Source: Enterococcus wangshanyuanii
GTDB taxonomy: Bacteria; Bacillota; Bacilli; Lactobacillales; Enterococcaceae
Reading direction: 5' to 3'
DNA length: 64,000 bases
Assembly (NCBI RefSeq): GCF_002197645.1
Contig: NZ_CP021874.1
Coordinates: 2,418,001-2,482,000 of the forward strand
The position numbers and the translations under genes were made by a program. Below, one piece after another: positions 44,507-54,100 of this stretch (the stretch's first letter is position 1; each line of letters opens with the position of its first letter). The notes beneath the pieces were generated by a model. The model was not told the origin of the DNA. It made no database searches and was given only the letters and a program-made list of their open reading frames with translations.

Positions 44507-45859
44507 CTATTTTGCCTCTTCGTAGCGTGCACTCGGCACGGGTTCTTTCGACATATATTTATACAGCCAGACAAACATCGCAATAAAAATGATAAACCCA
44601 ACGATCGCTAAAATATTCAAATTCGCTGCTTCTGCGAATAAAATTCGAAACTCCGGGCCTTCAATCGATGACCACGTGATACTGCCGCCCTTTAAATCCA
44701 CTGCGCCTGTTTTTTTCGCTAAGCCTGTCAACACAGGTGCTAGATATGTTGCGCCATATAAATAAAGTGGTGTATAAATCAAGCCAAGTGTGATCATACG
44801 ATACAAATTACCACCAGTTAAGAGTAATCCGCCGACAGCAATCGAATAGTTGATGATTCCTGCTAAAGGCAAAACTTGATTCCCTGGTAAAATCATGGCA
44901 TATCCGATAAACACAGGAACTAAAATGATGGCTGTCACCCAAATTTCTGAACGTCCTGCTAAGACAGGCCAATCTAAACCAATGTAGACTTCACGATCTT
45001 TAAAGCGTTTTTTCATCATCTCAGACATCGCATCCGCTAAGGGTGACAACGACTGCATAAACATCTTACTGATCATCGGGAAAAGAGCCATTGCAGTAGC
45101 AATCTGAATACCTAAATTCAGTGAACCTGATAACCCGTATGCTGCGCCAAATCCAAGTAAAATACCGATAATAAAACCCATCACACTATTTTCAGAAAAA
45201 ATACCGATCTTTGCTTTTAGTGCTGTCGTATCTGCTTTTTTATTAAAGAAGGGAATTTTATCCATCACAATATTCACCGGCAGCATCAATACAGCAGAAA
45301 TATTCATTAAATGAGTTACCGTAACTAATGGAATCCCCGTTAGATCTTGAATATGACGTTGGAACATATCACCCATTTTCAACTCCAAAACAACTTGAAT
45401 AATTGCTGCTGCAAACCCTGCGATCAAAGACCCGCTGATAAAATAAACCAAATACGCTGTCAACGCTTTTCCCCAAACATTCCACATATCAACATTCAAT
45501 GTTTTGGTTAAATTCAACAATAGCATCACAAAATTGACTCCTAAAACTACCGCGAAAAAAACAAATGCATACGACCAGGACCATGTGATACTCGCTGCTC
45601 CTGTCCAACCCAAATCAAGCGCCGGCAAGTTGATGCCCGTATTTTTCGCCATCGCTTCTGATGCCGGGCTAACTGCATCAGACATAAATCCAATGACCAT
45701 ACTCATTCCTGTAAACGCAACGCCCAGTGTAATGGCTGACATAAACGCTTTTTTCAATGGCATCCGGGCAATCAGTCCAATGATCAAAATAATCAATGGA
45801 ACAAAAATTGCTGATCCAAGATTCAATATATAATCAATCACAGATTGAAAAATTTCCAT
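44507..45859 (-). CDS. PTS galactitol-family IIC permease
   Basis: This 450-aa polytopic membrane protein has about ten to twelve hydrophobic segments and matches EIIC-Gat (PF03611) in length and segments such as GAASITWSWSYAFVF and LDWPVLAGRSE. It forms the sugar channel for phosphorylating uptake with the IIA and IIB genes upstream. The true sugar may be a pentitol or hexitol other than galactitol. Confidence 0.9.
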   Translation of the reverse strand: MEIFQSVIDYILNLGSAIFVPLIILIIGLIARMPLKKAFMSAITLGVAFTGMSMVIGFMSDAVSPASEAMAKNTGINLPALDLGWTGAASITWSWSYAFVFFAVVLGVNFVMLLLNLTKTLNVDMWNVWGKALTAYLVYFISGSLIAGFAAAIIQVVLELKMGDMFQRHIQDLTGIPLVTVTHLMNISAVLMLPVNIVMDKIPFFNKKADTTALKAKIGIFSENSVMGFIIGILLGFGAAYGLSGSLNLGIQIATAMALFPMISKMFMQSLSPLADAMSEMMKKRFKDREVYIGLDWPVLAGRSEIWVTAIILVPVFIGYAMILPGNQVLPLAGIINYSIAVGGLLLTGGNLYRMITLGLIYTPLYLYGATYLAPVLTGLAKKTGAVDLKGGSITWSSIEGPEFRILFAEAANLNILAIVGFIIFIAMFVWLYKYMSKEPVPSARYEEAK

Positions 45860-45904
45860 CTCCTCTACCTACCTATCTTTTTATTTTTTTGGTATGATTA
45901 CTAT

Positions 45905-45992
45905 ATAGTTTTTCTTTTAGATGGAGAGATCCGGCGTAAGCTTCGCCCCTCTGTCTAATAACGTTCAGGTTCGTCACAACCTGAACGTCTTT
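45905..45992 (+). ncRNA. Candidate antisense small RNA inside PTS operon
   Basis: Between the IIB and IIC genes a plus-strand segment has a possible -10 (TATGAT near 45893) and then a perfect hairpin (GTTCAGGTT ... AACCTGAAC, about 45963-45988) followed by T6. This is terminator-like only in the plus direction, against the operon. An alternative is an RNA stem within the operon mRNA. In E. faecalis an Fst-type par locus sits between PTS genes, but no Fst-like peptide is encoded here. Confidence 0.35.
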
Positions 45993-45993
45993 T

Positions 45994-46296
45994 TTATTTC
46001 TTCGTATCGTTTACGATCCCTTCATAGATTTCCTCTACACCCATCCCTGTCAAAAATGGGACACCTGCATACACCGAAATCCCAAGCTTTTCCGCCGCTT
46101 CAAGTACTTCATCATCAGGTTTTGCAATGTAGACATAAATACTCGCGCTTGGTAATTCCTGTAAGATCGATTTGTAATCCACTGCTTCCACAGGATAATC
46201 GATATTATCTGCTTCCAGTTTACTTTTGATTTTCTCCGCTACTGTTGTACTTGTCGCGACACCGCTACCGCATGCTACAATCAATTTTCTAGCCAT
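45994..46296 (-). CDS. PTS galactitol-family IIB component
   Basis: This 100-aa protein has the phosphocysteine loop ACGSGVATSTT (Cys9) near the N terminus. It transfers phosphate from IIA to the sugar in IIC. It overlaps the IIA gene end by 8 bp. Confidence 0.92.
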   Translation of the reverse strand: MARKLIVACGSGVATSTTVAEKIKSKLEADNIDYPVEAVDYKSILQELPSASIYVYIAKPDDEVLEAAEKLGISVYAGVPFLTGMGVEEIYEGIVNDTKK

Positions 46297-46765
46297 TTTT
46301 TGCTTCCTCCCATTGTTTCATAAATAAATTGAACACATCTGCTTTCTCAGTTGTTTGTTTTAATTCAGAGACAAATCCATGATTTTGAAATAAGAGCATC
46401 AGTTCCTGCAATAAACCAACCTGTTTCGTGGGTTCTTTGATCCCTAGGAAAAATAAATCGCACACCTCCATCTCTTGGTTATCCCCCATTTGTTTGACCT
46501 TGATCGGCTTTGTTGTTCTAACAATATATATGAAAGGCCTTTCAATATATTCTGTGTCTGAGTGCGGCAAGGCGATGTTGAGATATTCTGTGATCAGCCC
46601 TGTTGGAAAATCTTTTTCTCGGGCTCTGATGCCTGCTAAATATCCTTCATTTACATAGCCTTCTTCTAATAAACGCGCCGCAATTATTTCAAATAATTCC
46701 TCTTCATTTTCTACCGTCAATTGTAAATCGATCAATTCTGGTTGAAACATCATTTTCGTTTCCAT
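46289..46765 (-). CDS. PTS IIA component (fructose/mannitol-type)
   Basis: An AAGGAGG site selects the ATG at 46763-46765, giving 158 aa; the longer frame is unlikely. The phosphohistidine is probably His68 in NIALPHSD. It belongs to the PTS_EIIA_2 family. It is the first gene of the leftward operon and divergent from the DeoR regulator. Confidence 0.92.
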   Translation of the reverse strand: METKMMFQPELIDLQLTVENEEELFEIIAARLLEEGYVNEGYLAGIRAREKDFPTGLITEYLNIALPHSDTEYIERPFIYIVRTTKPIKVKQMGDNQEMEVCDLFFLGIKEPTKQVGLLQELMLLFQNHGFVSELKQTTEKADVFNLFMKQWEEAKNG

Positions 46766-46806
46766 CACTTTCCTCCTTATCATGATCAACACAAATTTTC
46801 TTACTT

Positions 46807-46853
46807 CGTTGAACTTTTTATGTTCAACTTTGTAAATATATGTTAAACTTTGT
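46807..46853. promoter_or_regulatory. Direct-repeat operator between PTS operon and deoR-type gene
   Basis: TGTTCAACTTTGT (46821-46833) and TGTTAAACTTTGT (46841-46853) are spaced 20 bp apart, two helical turns. A weaker copy is at 46807-46819. They lie in the divergent promoter region and are good candidates for binding by the DeoR-family repressor encoded at 46975. Confidence 0.55.
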
Positions 46854-46974
46854 TTATACAAAAAGAATACAACTTGTACAATGGTTTGTCAACGCTTTCT
46901 TTTGATTGTTTTTTGTTCGTTTTACGTTTAAAATGTAATAGATAAACATTTCCGAACAAAAAGGAGCATATTTT

Positions 46975-47733
46975 ATGTTAAAAAGAGAGCGTCATGCGCA
47001 TATTTTAGAATTACTGGAAGAAAACACTTTTATGACTGTGTCTGATATTGCCGAAAAACTTGATGTGTCAGAAATGACGATACGTAGAGATATCAATGAG
47101 TTGAGCGACTCTAATCAGCTCGTTCGTTTATACGGTGGTGCACAAAAAATCGACCGCAAGGATAAAGAACTAGCAACTCATGAGAAGATCAATCTACATA
47201 TCGAACAAAAAGAGTATATCGGTAAAATCATGAACTCTTTGATTCAAGATCATCAGGTTGTTTTTCTAGGTGCCGGAACAACTATCTTATATGCGTTGCC
47301 ATTCATCAAGAAACAAAATTTAATGATTGTAACGAATAGTCTGATCGCATTCAATTATGTGATCGAGCATACAGATTATCGCGTTCTTTTAACAGGGGGA
47401 GATTTTACACCGATCACAGAGGAATTTATCGGAGAGCATGCGGAACAAACATTTGATACGATCAATATCGACATCGCCTTTGCTGCAACCAATGGAATCT
47501 ACAACAATAATGTAACCACCTCAAACTATTTAGAAGGCGGCGTCCAGCGGGCAGCATTTAAAAATGCGAAGAAAAAAATCGTCGTTGCCGACAGCACGAA
47601 GTTCAATGTCAGTGATGTTTACACGTTTTATAAGCTTTCTGATCTAGACTATGTGATCACTGACGACAAAATCGATGAACAAACATTCAATTTTTATCAG
47701 TCTTATGGCAAATTGTTGAACAAAAAAAGGTAG
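46975..47733 (+). CDS. DeoR-family sugar regulator
   Basis: This 252-aa protein has the DeoR helix-turn-helix (MTVSDIAEKLDVSEMTIRRDINEL) at about residues 20-43 and a sugar-phosphate sensor domain (FLGAGTT; GGDFTPITEEFIG). It probably represses the divergent PTS operon and the kinase gene downstream until a sugar phosphate binds. AAAGGAG precedes ATG. Confidence 0.92.
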   Translation: MLKRERHAHILELLEENTFMTVSDIAEKLDVSEMTIRRDINELSDSNQLVRLYGGAQKIDRKDKELATHEKINLHIEQKEYIGKIMNSLIQDHQVVFLGAGTTILYALPFIKKQNLMIVTNSLIAFNYVIEHTDYRVLLTGGDFTPITEEFIGEHAEQTFDTINIDIAFAATNGIYNNNVTTSNYLEGGVQRAAFKNAKKKIVVADSTKFNVSDVYTFYKLSDLDYVITDDKIDEQTFNFYQSYGKLLNKKR

Positions 47734-47792
47734 CTGGGTTGGGCTCTTCTTTCAAAAATCCAGTTAGCCTGGAATTTGAAGGGAGAACAATA

Positions 47793-48740
47793 ATGATTTT
47801 AACAGTGACACTTAATCCATCTCTTGATTCAATTTATTTCACAGATACTTTTATTTTGGGAGAGATGAACCGTTGCGGCAATCCAGTCAAAGCAGTTGGG
47901 GGAAAAGGTATCAACGCCGGTAGAACAGCCGCTATTTTAGGCGCTGACGTAACTGCGATCGGCGTTTTAGCAGGAATCAATGGCGATTTCATTCGTAAAG
48001 CTCTTAAAAAAGAACCGTTTTTTGCGACACATTTCCTACCAATTGCAGGCGAATCACGAAACGCGGTGACTGTAATGGATCGAGAGAATAATCAAACAGA
48101 AATCGTCGAATTAGGGCCGGAAATTACTAAGAATACAAGCCAACAGGTTTTAGATCTGGTAATGACTCTTGCAAAAAAACAAAAAAAAGAACCGATCATT
48201 GCTCTATGCGGATCAGCCAATACTGAAAATGAACATCTTTATGAGAATTATTTGCAGCAATTCGGCTCGACTACAAAAATTTTGACAGATATTTCCGGTA
48301 AACAATTACAAAACGTTCTTAAGAGTTCAACTAAACCTTACTTTATCAAGCCTAACATTCACGAATTCGCTGACTTATTAAACACCACCGTAAAAAATAA
48401 ACAAGAAGTCCTTACGCACATGAATCATCCTTTAGTAAAGGGCATTCCATTTGTCCTTGTTTCCTGTGGAAGTGACGGAGCTGTAGCGAAATACCATGAG
48501 CGTTTTTTTGATCTTTGCATACCAAAAATCGAGACTATCAATCCCACAGGCTCTGGGGATGCCACAGTTGGGGGGATTGCATTTGCTTTAGATCAAGGTT
48601 TCTCTATTGAAGAGACGTTAAAATATGGCATGGCTTGCGGTATGAGCAATGCGTTGGAGCAAGCTGTAGGCTATGTTACGAAAGAAAATGTAGCACGACT
48701 TAAAAACGAGATCATCTTACAGGAAATCCAACATGATTAA
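47793..48740 (+). CDS. PfkB-family sugar-phosphate kinase (1-phosphofructokinase/tagatose-6-phosphate kinase type)
   Basis: A GGGAG site selects the ATG at 47793 and gives 315 aa. The N terminus ILTVTLNPSLDSIYF and GGKGINAGRTAAILG, and the C-terminal NPTGSGDATVGGI with the catalytic Asp, are typical of LacC/FruK. It would phosphorylate the imported sugar phosphate to a bisphosphate for the aldolase. It follows the DeoR gene in the same direction. Confidence 0.88.
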   Translation: MILTVTLNPSLDSIYFTDTFILGEMNRCGNPVKAVGGKGINAGRTAAILGADVTAIGVLAGINGDFIRKALKKEPFFATHFLPIAGESRNAVTVMDRENNQTEIVELGPEITKNTSQQVLDLVMTLAKKQKKEPIIALCGSANTENEHLYENYLQQFGSTTKILTDISGKQLQNVLKSSTKPYFIKPNIHEFADLLNTTVKNKQEVLTHMNHPLVKGIPFVLVSCGSDGAVAKYHERFFDLCIPKIETINPTGSGDATVGGIAFALDQGFSIEETLKYGMACGMSNALEQAVGYVTKENVARLKNEIILQEIQHD

Positions 48741-48746
48741 AATCAG

Positions 48747-48788
48747 AAATAAGCTGACATTCACGAAATTGTGAATGTCAGCTTATTT
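48747..48788. terminator. Strong bidirectional terminator
   Basis: A perfect 18-bp stem (48747-48764 with 48771-48788) and a 6-nt loop, followed by T residues. It lies between the convergent kinase and acetyltransferase genes. Confidence 0.92.
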
Positions 48789-48826
48789 TTGAGATCAAAT
48801 ATTTCTATCCGATCTTCATGGTTATT

Positions 48827-49519
48827 TCAAAACATCCTCAAACTCTTTTTCTGTTTCCCATCTTCTGTAAAATTCTCCGGATCAAGCCAAGATTCTAATT
48901 TTCTTTTAACTTCAGGCCATTCACTATCAATAATAGAAAACCAAGCGGTATCTCGATTTCGTCCTTTATAGACCAACGCTTGACGAAACACCCCTTCAAA
49001 CACAAAACCCAACCGTAACGCAGCTTTTTTAGAAGGTTCATTTAGCGCATCACATTTCCACTCGTAACGGCGATAGCCTAATTCATCCATCGCATAACTT
49101 GCGGCAAGATATTGTGCTTCTGTCGCAATACGTGTCTTTTTTAACTGATCTGAATAAATGACAAAACCGACCTCCATTGTGCCCTGTTCTTGATTTATTC
49201 GCATCAAAGCCAAAGTCCCAAGGGCCTTCTCAGTTGTTTTATCAATGATTGCGTAATGCAGCGGATCTTTAGACTGACTGGCAGACTCTAAATAAGCAGC
49301 AAAAGTAGCTTGATCTTCAAATTTTTCTAACGGTAAATAGGTCCAATTTTCAACGGCACTTTCAGGTCCATATACTGCATATAGATCTTCGACATGTTTT
49401 TCTGGGGTGAGACACTCCAAATAGCAATATCTTCCCTCCATTTTTCTCTTTGTTGGCTTTTTTCTAGTCGTCCAATCACATATTGGTTCACCAATTGGTT
49501 GATTATATTGATTTTTCAT
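48827..49519 (-). CDS. GNAT-family N-acetyltransferase (RimJ/RimL-like)
   Basis: This 230-aa protein has the RimJ/RimL-type fold: an N-terminal RYCYLECLTPEKHVEDLY stretch, then GFVIYSDQLKKTRIATEAQYL (acetyl-CoA loop) and YRYEWKCDALNEPSKKAALRLGF. It probably acetylates a protein N terminus or small amine. It is a single gene convergent with the kinase gene. Confidence 0.88.
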   Translation of the reverse strand: MKNQYNQPIGEPICDWTTRKKPTKRKMEGRYCYLECLTPEKHVEDLYAVYGPESAVENWTYLPLEKFEDQATFAAYLESASQSKDPLHYAIIDKTTEKALGTLALMRINQEQGTMEVGFVIYSDQLKKTRIATEAQYLAASYAMDELGYRRYEWKCDALNEPSKKAALRLGFVFEGVFRQALVYKGRNRDTAWFSIIDSEWPEVKRKLESWLDPENFTEDGKQKKSLRMF

Positions 49520-49777
49520 TCAAATTCCTCCCTCTATCAGATTATCAGAAAAAAATAGCAATTAATAGTTTCTGGTACACTCCAAATTCTCACGTTTTTT
49601 TCAAAAACTACCTATAATCTTACAAAACAAGATTATTATGTTTAAAGATTTATGATATGATAAATATAAGTGAGACCATTGGCTTGAAACTTATTTTCAA
49701 ATGTCACAAAAGATAAATAATTCGTAAATAAAACAAATACAGTTTAAAAAAATTATAAACTAAAGAGGTGAGAACTC

Positions 49778-50506
49778 TTGAAAATAGCATTGTGTGATGA
49801 CAATCCAATCGAAATCGGTCAAATAGAAACCATTTTAAATCAAAATCGACTCTTAAATTATGACTTTGATTTTTTTAGCAATGGAAAAAAACTGTTGAAG
49901 CATATCAGCGATATGGATGTGAAATACAGTATTTATTTTATTACAATCGAGATGGCAGGCCATAAGGGGATAGATCTTGCGCAACAAATACGTGCACTTG
50001 ATTTACAGGCACTGATTATTTTTATTTCAAATGATACCACACATATGCCGGAAGTTTTCCAAGTCCAAACCTTTGATTACCTACTTAAGCCGATTTCCAA
50101 AGAGCAATTGATGCTAACAATGGATCGAGCAAAGATTTATTTAAATGAACAAAATACTTATTTTGATTTTTCATTCGGCCGAAAAACGATTTTTCTCCTA
50201 TTGAATGACATCGTATATATTTCAAAAAGTGGGCGAGTTGCCTACATCCACACAACGGATACAGTCTATAAGACGTATTTAACTATGTCGGAAATTTTAG
50301 AAAAGCTAACGAGCAACACATTTGTCCGTACTCATGGGAGTTATGTCATCAATTTGAACTATATCGTCGAAATTGTTAAAAATGAAGCCTTTGTCAAACA
50401 TTTTAAAGACGGCATTCAACAAGAAACAAAACTATCTGTGCCAATCAGCAGAAAATTTAAAGATGATCTAAAAATAAAGTATTCAAATTTTTCAAAGATG
50501 CTATAG
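49778..50506 (+). CDS. LytTR-family regulator lacking the phosphoacceptor Asp
   Basis: In this 242-aa protein a receiver-like domain (1-120) keeps the acidic pair (CDDNP) and the Lys in FDYLLKPIS. The usual LDIEM motif, however, reads ITIEM, with Thr56 in place of the phosphorylated Asp. The C-terminal LytTR domain (about 135-235) is intact (VRTHGSYVINLNYI). No kinase gene is beside it. It lies directly ahead of esxA and is a likely T7SS regulator that does not use standard phosphorylation. Confidence 0.85.
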   Translation: MKIALCDDNPIEIGQIETILNQNRLLNYDFDFFSNGKKLLKHISDMDVKYSIYFITIEMAGHKGIDLAQQIRALDLQALIIFISNDTTHMPEVFQVQTFDYLLKPISKEQLMLTMDRAKIYLNEQNTYFDFSFGRKTIFLLLNDIVYISKSGRVAYIHTTDTVYKTYLTMSEILEKLTSNTFVRTHGSYVINLNYIVEIVKNEAFVKHFKDGIQQETKLSVPISRKFKDDLKIKYSNFSKML

Positions 50507-50572
50507 TTCATTTCCTTAATTGTTACATTCAGTTACGACTAAAATCCAATTATATAGATATAAAAATCCTTA

Positions 50573-50601
50573 AGCTCTGATAAAAAAACTTTATCAGAGC
50601 T
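50573..50601 (+). terminator. Terminator between LytTR gene and esxA
   Basis: A perfect 12-bp stem (50573-50584 with 50590-50601), followed by ATTTATT. It separates the regulator transcript from the T7SS operon, whose promoter must lie at about 50610-50710. Confidence 0.75.
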
Positions 50602-50727
50602 ATTTATTACATCAAAATTACCTTTTATTACATTTAGAGTTTTTCCAATTTTTTTTATGATAAAATTGTTGAAGATAGGTGTCCATAAAACAGATACTTA
50701 CAAGTAAAAAAATTGGAGGAATGAAAA

Positions 50728-51030
50728 ATGGCAGGCGATAGAATTAAATTATCCCCACAAGAACTAAGAACTTCTGCAACAAAATATACAGACGGTTCTA
50801 ACCAAGTAAATGACATTTTACAAAAATTACAAGCAGAGCAAGATACAATTCAAGGAAACTGGGAAGGTTCAGGTTTTGATAGCTTTAACGATCAATTTAC
50901 TGCACTTAAACCAAAAGTAAGTGAATTTGCTGAATTACTAGAACAAATCAACAAGCAATTGAACGAAGTTGCACAAATCATGGAAGAAACAGACCAAAAT
51001 ATCTCTTCAGCTATCGGAAGAGGTTTATAA
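50728..51030 (+). CDS. esxA: EsxA, WXG100 secreted protein of T7SSb
   Basis: A 100-aa WXG100 protein with the WEG turn at residues 45-47 between two helices and a C-terminal tail. It is secreted by, and needed for, the type VIIb system. It is first in the esx operon, with a TTGGAGGA site. A near-identical copy (one residue differs) lies in the ICE at 26460-26762. Confidence 0.97.
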   Translation: MAGDRIKLSPQELRTSATKYTDGSNQVNDILQKLQAEQDTIQGNWEGSGFDSFNDQFTALKPKVSEFAELLEQINKQLNEVAQIMEETDQNISSAIGRGL

Positions 51031-51042
51031 GAAACACATACT

Positions 51043-51083
51043 GAGGAATAGGGAGGGCACTTGCTCCTCGCTGTTCCTCTTTT
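51043..51083 (+). terminator. Attenuator-like hairpin between esxA and esaA
   Basis: GAGGAA (51043-51048) and TTCCTC (51074-51079) close a longer hairpin containing GGGAGGGCA and TTGCTCCTC, followed by TTTTATTT. Partial termination here would give more esxA than machine mRNA, as is common in T7SSb operons. Confidence 0.65.
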
Positions 51084-51100
51084 ATTTAGGAGAATGAGAG

Positions 51101-54100
51101 ATGAACAGTAAAAAACTTTATTACATTTTAAAATCTGTTTGGATGGTTGTCATACTGCTGATTATGCTGATTTTTATGAATCGCGATTTTACCGATATTT
51201 CTGCAAAAAAAGAGCAGGACGAAGAAGATATGCGGTTAAACATTGCCCTAGTGAATGAAGATGCTGGTGTCAATCGAAACAACATAGACTACAATCTGGG
51301 CGCAGATTATGTTAAGAAAATCGAAAAGGATGTTACTTATAACTGGTTTACTGTCAGTCGGGGAATCGCAGAAAATGGTCTAAAAAACGGCACTTATAAT
51401 CTTCTCGTAACGATTCCAAGCAATTTTTCAAGTAAATTATTGGAACTAGACAGTCCGTCACCAGAAAAAGTACAAGTCAACTATAAGATCAACGCAAATG
51501 GGAATGCCACACTAGAAAATGAGTCAAGAAGCGTTGGGAGAAAAATCGTGAGCGATTTGAATCAGCAGCTAGTGGATCTTTACGTAGTCAGTATTTTAGA
51601 TAACTTATTTACCGCACAGCAAAATATCGAAAAAGTATATAAAAATCAAACAGATTCTGTCAATGATTTTCAAAATATTTTATATCAACCAACATTGAAT
51701 TTTAAAGATTACTTACCTGCGATCACTTCGCAATCAAAAAGTGCTTTGCAGGCAAATGACTTCCTAGCAGAAACTTTAGGCAGCCATATCCAAGGAACAG
51801 ATTCATTAGTGAGCAGTCATCAGGACTATTCTTCATTACTAGAGAAGCTCTTGAAGGATCGTGCTGAAGGTATGATCTCGTACGAAGAATTCATGCAGCA
51901 ATTAACACAAGCGGAGGAAAACGTCTCTGGAGAAGACATTTCAGAAATGTTCAGACAACTGCAACAATCTGGTCAAAGTATCGAATCAGAGTTTTCTTCT
52001 GGCGGAGTAGCTGACACGACTTCTGGACAGATCCATCAATTGAATCAGCAATTGGAAAAAGCAAAAGCTGCAGTTGATGAGCAACAAGCAAAATTAGATT
52101 CGATCAGTGATAATTACTTCAATCAATATAAAGAGCCTTTCTTTGAATCTTTAGGTGTTAAAGAGGGAGAAAGAAAAGTTACACTTGAAGATGTTTTAAA
52201 TAAAGCTGGAAAGCAATACCCGCCGACAAATGAATCTGGTTTCAGTGTTGCTTATATAGATAGAATCAATGAACGTTTAGCTTTACTACCATTTAGGACA
52301 ACGACGTTTAATTTGAATCCGCAGGATGATATTTTCAGGTATGCAAAGATTCCTTATGGTGACGGTCAGCCTTTCGTTTCGTTACAAGAGAAATTTAATA
52401 CCTTGGCAGATAAAGTTGCTGTATTGAACAAAAACACAGATACCTATAATGCAGAAAATAACAAAAATGAGCCTCACCTGATATTTGATATGGATCCAGT
52501 GAAAGCAGCGGAAAGTCCTTATTATGAAGAGATAGCAAACGCATATAACACTTTGAATTCTAAGTTGCATAATACTCAAAGTACAGGAATTTTAGACGTG
52601 TATCACGGGAACTTTACTATAAATACTCAAAGTCTTGGTTCTGATGCGTATCTTCAAATAACAGATATACCAGCAGGTATTACAGACATTAATTGCAGTG
52701 AACTTGGAGGTCAAATTACTTTAGACACTCAATATAAAATCAACGGAAGTCGAACTCTGACCTTCAACTATAAATTTACAGATGAATATAATGAAACAAC
52801 TCAAAGTCCAAAGATGAAAATCAAAATCGCTCAAAGCAAAACTAGTGATGACGGCTCTGTTGTACCATTCACTGTTGATGTAATCACACCAGAACCCGAG
52901 GTAGCAACCAGTCCGGAAGATGGTACCGTCTCTTCTTCTTCTGAAGAAGAAACAACAGAGCAATCACAAGCAGAAGAACCTGTGGCACCAGCTGCAACAG
53001 TCACACCATATGCAGCTGTTCTGACACAATCAGGCTTTTCAATCGAGTGGGATCAAAGCATCGACACATCTGCTTTCCTTTCCGAAGATTATCAAAAAGC
53101 GAAAAGAGCATACTCAGAAGCAGTCGGAAAAGCTTTAGAACTATATGATGCAATCAGCGCTGAACTTGATTTTTATGAAAAATATCAATTTGAACAATAC
53201 GGTGCTTTCTTAAAACTAGACTTAACCGAAGCCTTTGAACAAATTCTAAATGAAACCTTCCTTGGCGGAGATTACAAAGAACAAACAAATCATTTAGCAG
53301 CCCTTAAGCTTCAAGCAGAAACCCTTGAGACACAATCTGACGTCATCGAAGCAAAAATAATTGGCGTTCTTGGTAACACACAAGACTTAAACAGTCAGAT
53401 TTCACATCAAGCAGATCGTATCTCGGAAGCCCAACAAACTTTAGCAGAAGCTGTTGGTAATAAGAGTACCGTTGATTCATTCAACAGTCTAACCGACTCC
53501 AGCATCGAATCTGCGCACTCAACCTTACAAACACTTTATGAGCAATCAAAAGCGATCAAAGAAGCTTCTGAAATGAATGTCAAAGAAGCCGAAGGCGTAA
53601 AATCTGTCTTCACATCGTTCGACCAAGAAGTCAACACTGCTCAGAAAAACGGGGAGGAACTTTCCTCAAATGCTGATGTGATCATGGCAAACTTAAATGA
53701 TGAATTGGCAAACAACAATGATTTTGTTTCTGCCTTTATCAAGGTATTGAGCAATGCGCAAAAAGATGGTGTCCCAAACAATACGTTGCTGCAATTTATC
53801 GCAAACCCAGTCAACGGAAAAGCCGAAGCAACGATCAAAACCACTGAAGTCAACGAACCATTCACTTGGATCTTGATCATGTATACCTTGAGTTTATTCA
53901 TTGCTTATCTCTTTGCGACACAGCCGGTGATCAGAAAGGTCAAAGACAAATTCAAACGGGAACAGCTATGGTTCAAAGATAACATTATGGAAACCATTGT
54001 TCTTAGTGCAAGTGCAGTTGGTATTGGCGTTGTGTTAGGAATCTTAAGTGTCAGTGAATTAGGCATCGTGAAAGAATCCCAAATCGTTTGGGTCATGATG

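Noticed and set aside
45921..46229. 102-codon plus-strand frame over the PTS IIB gene
   Set aside because: Shadow of the IIB gene on the other strand; it also reads through the terminator-like hairpin.
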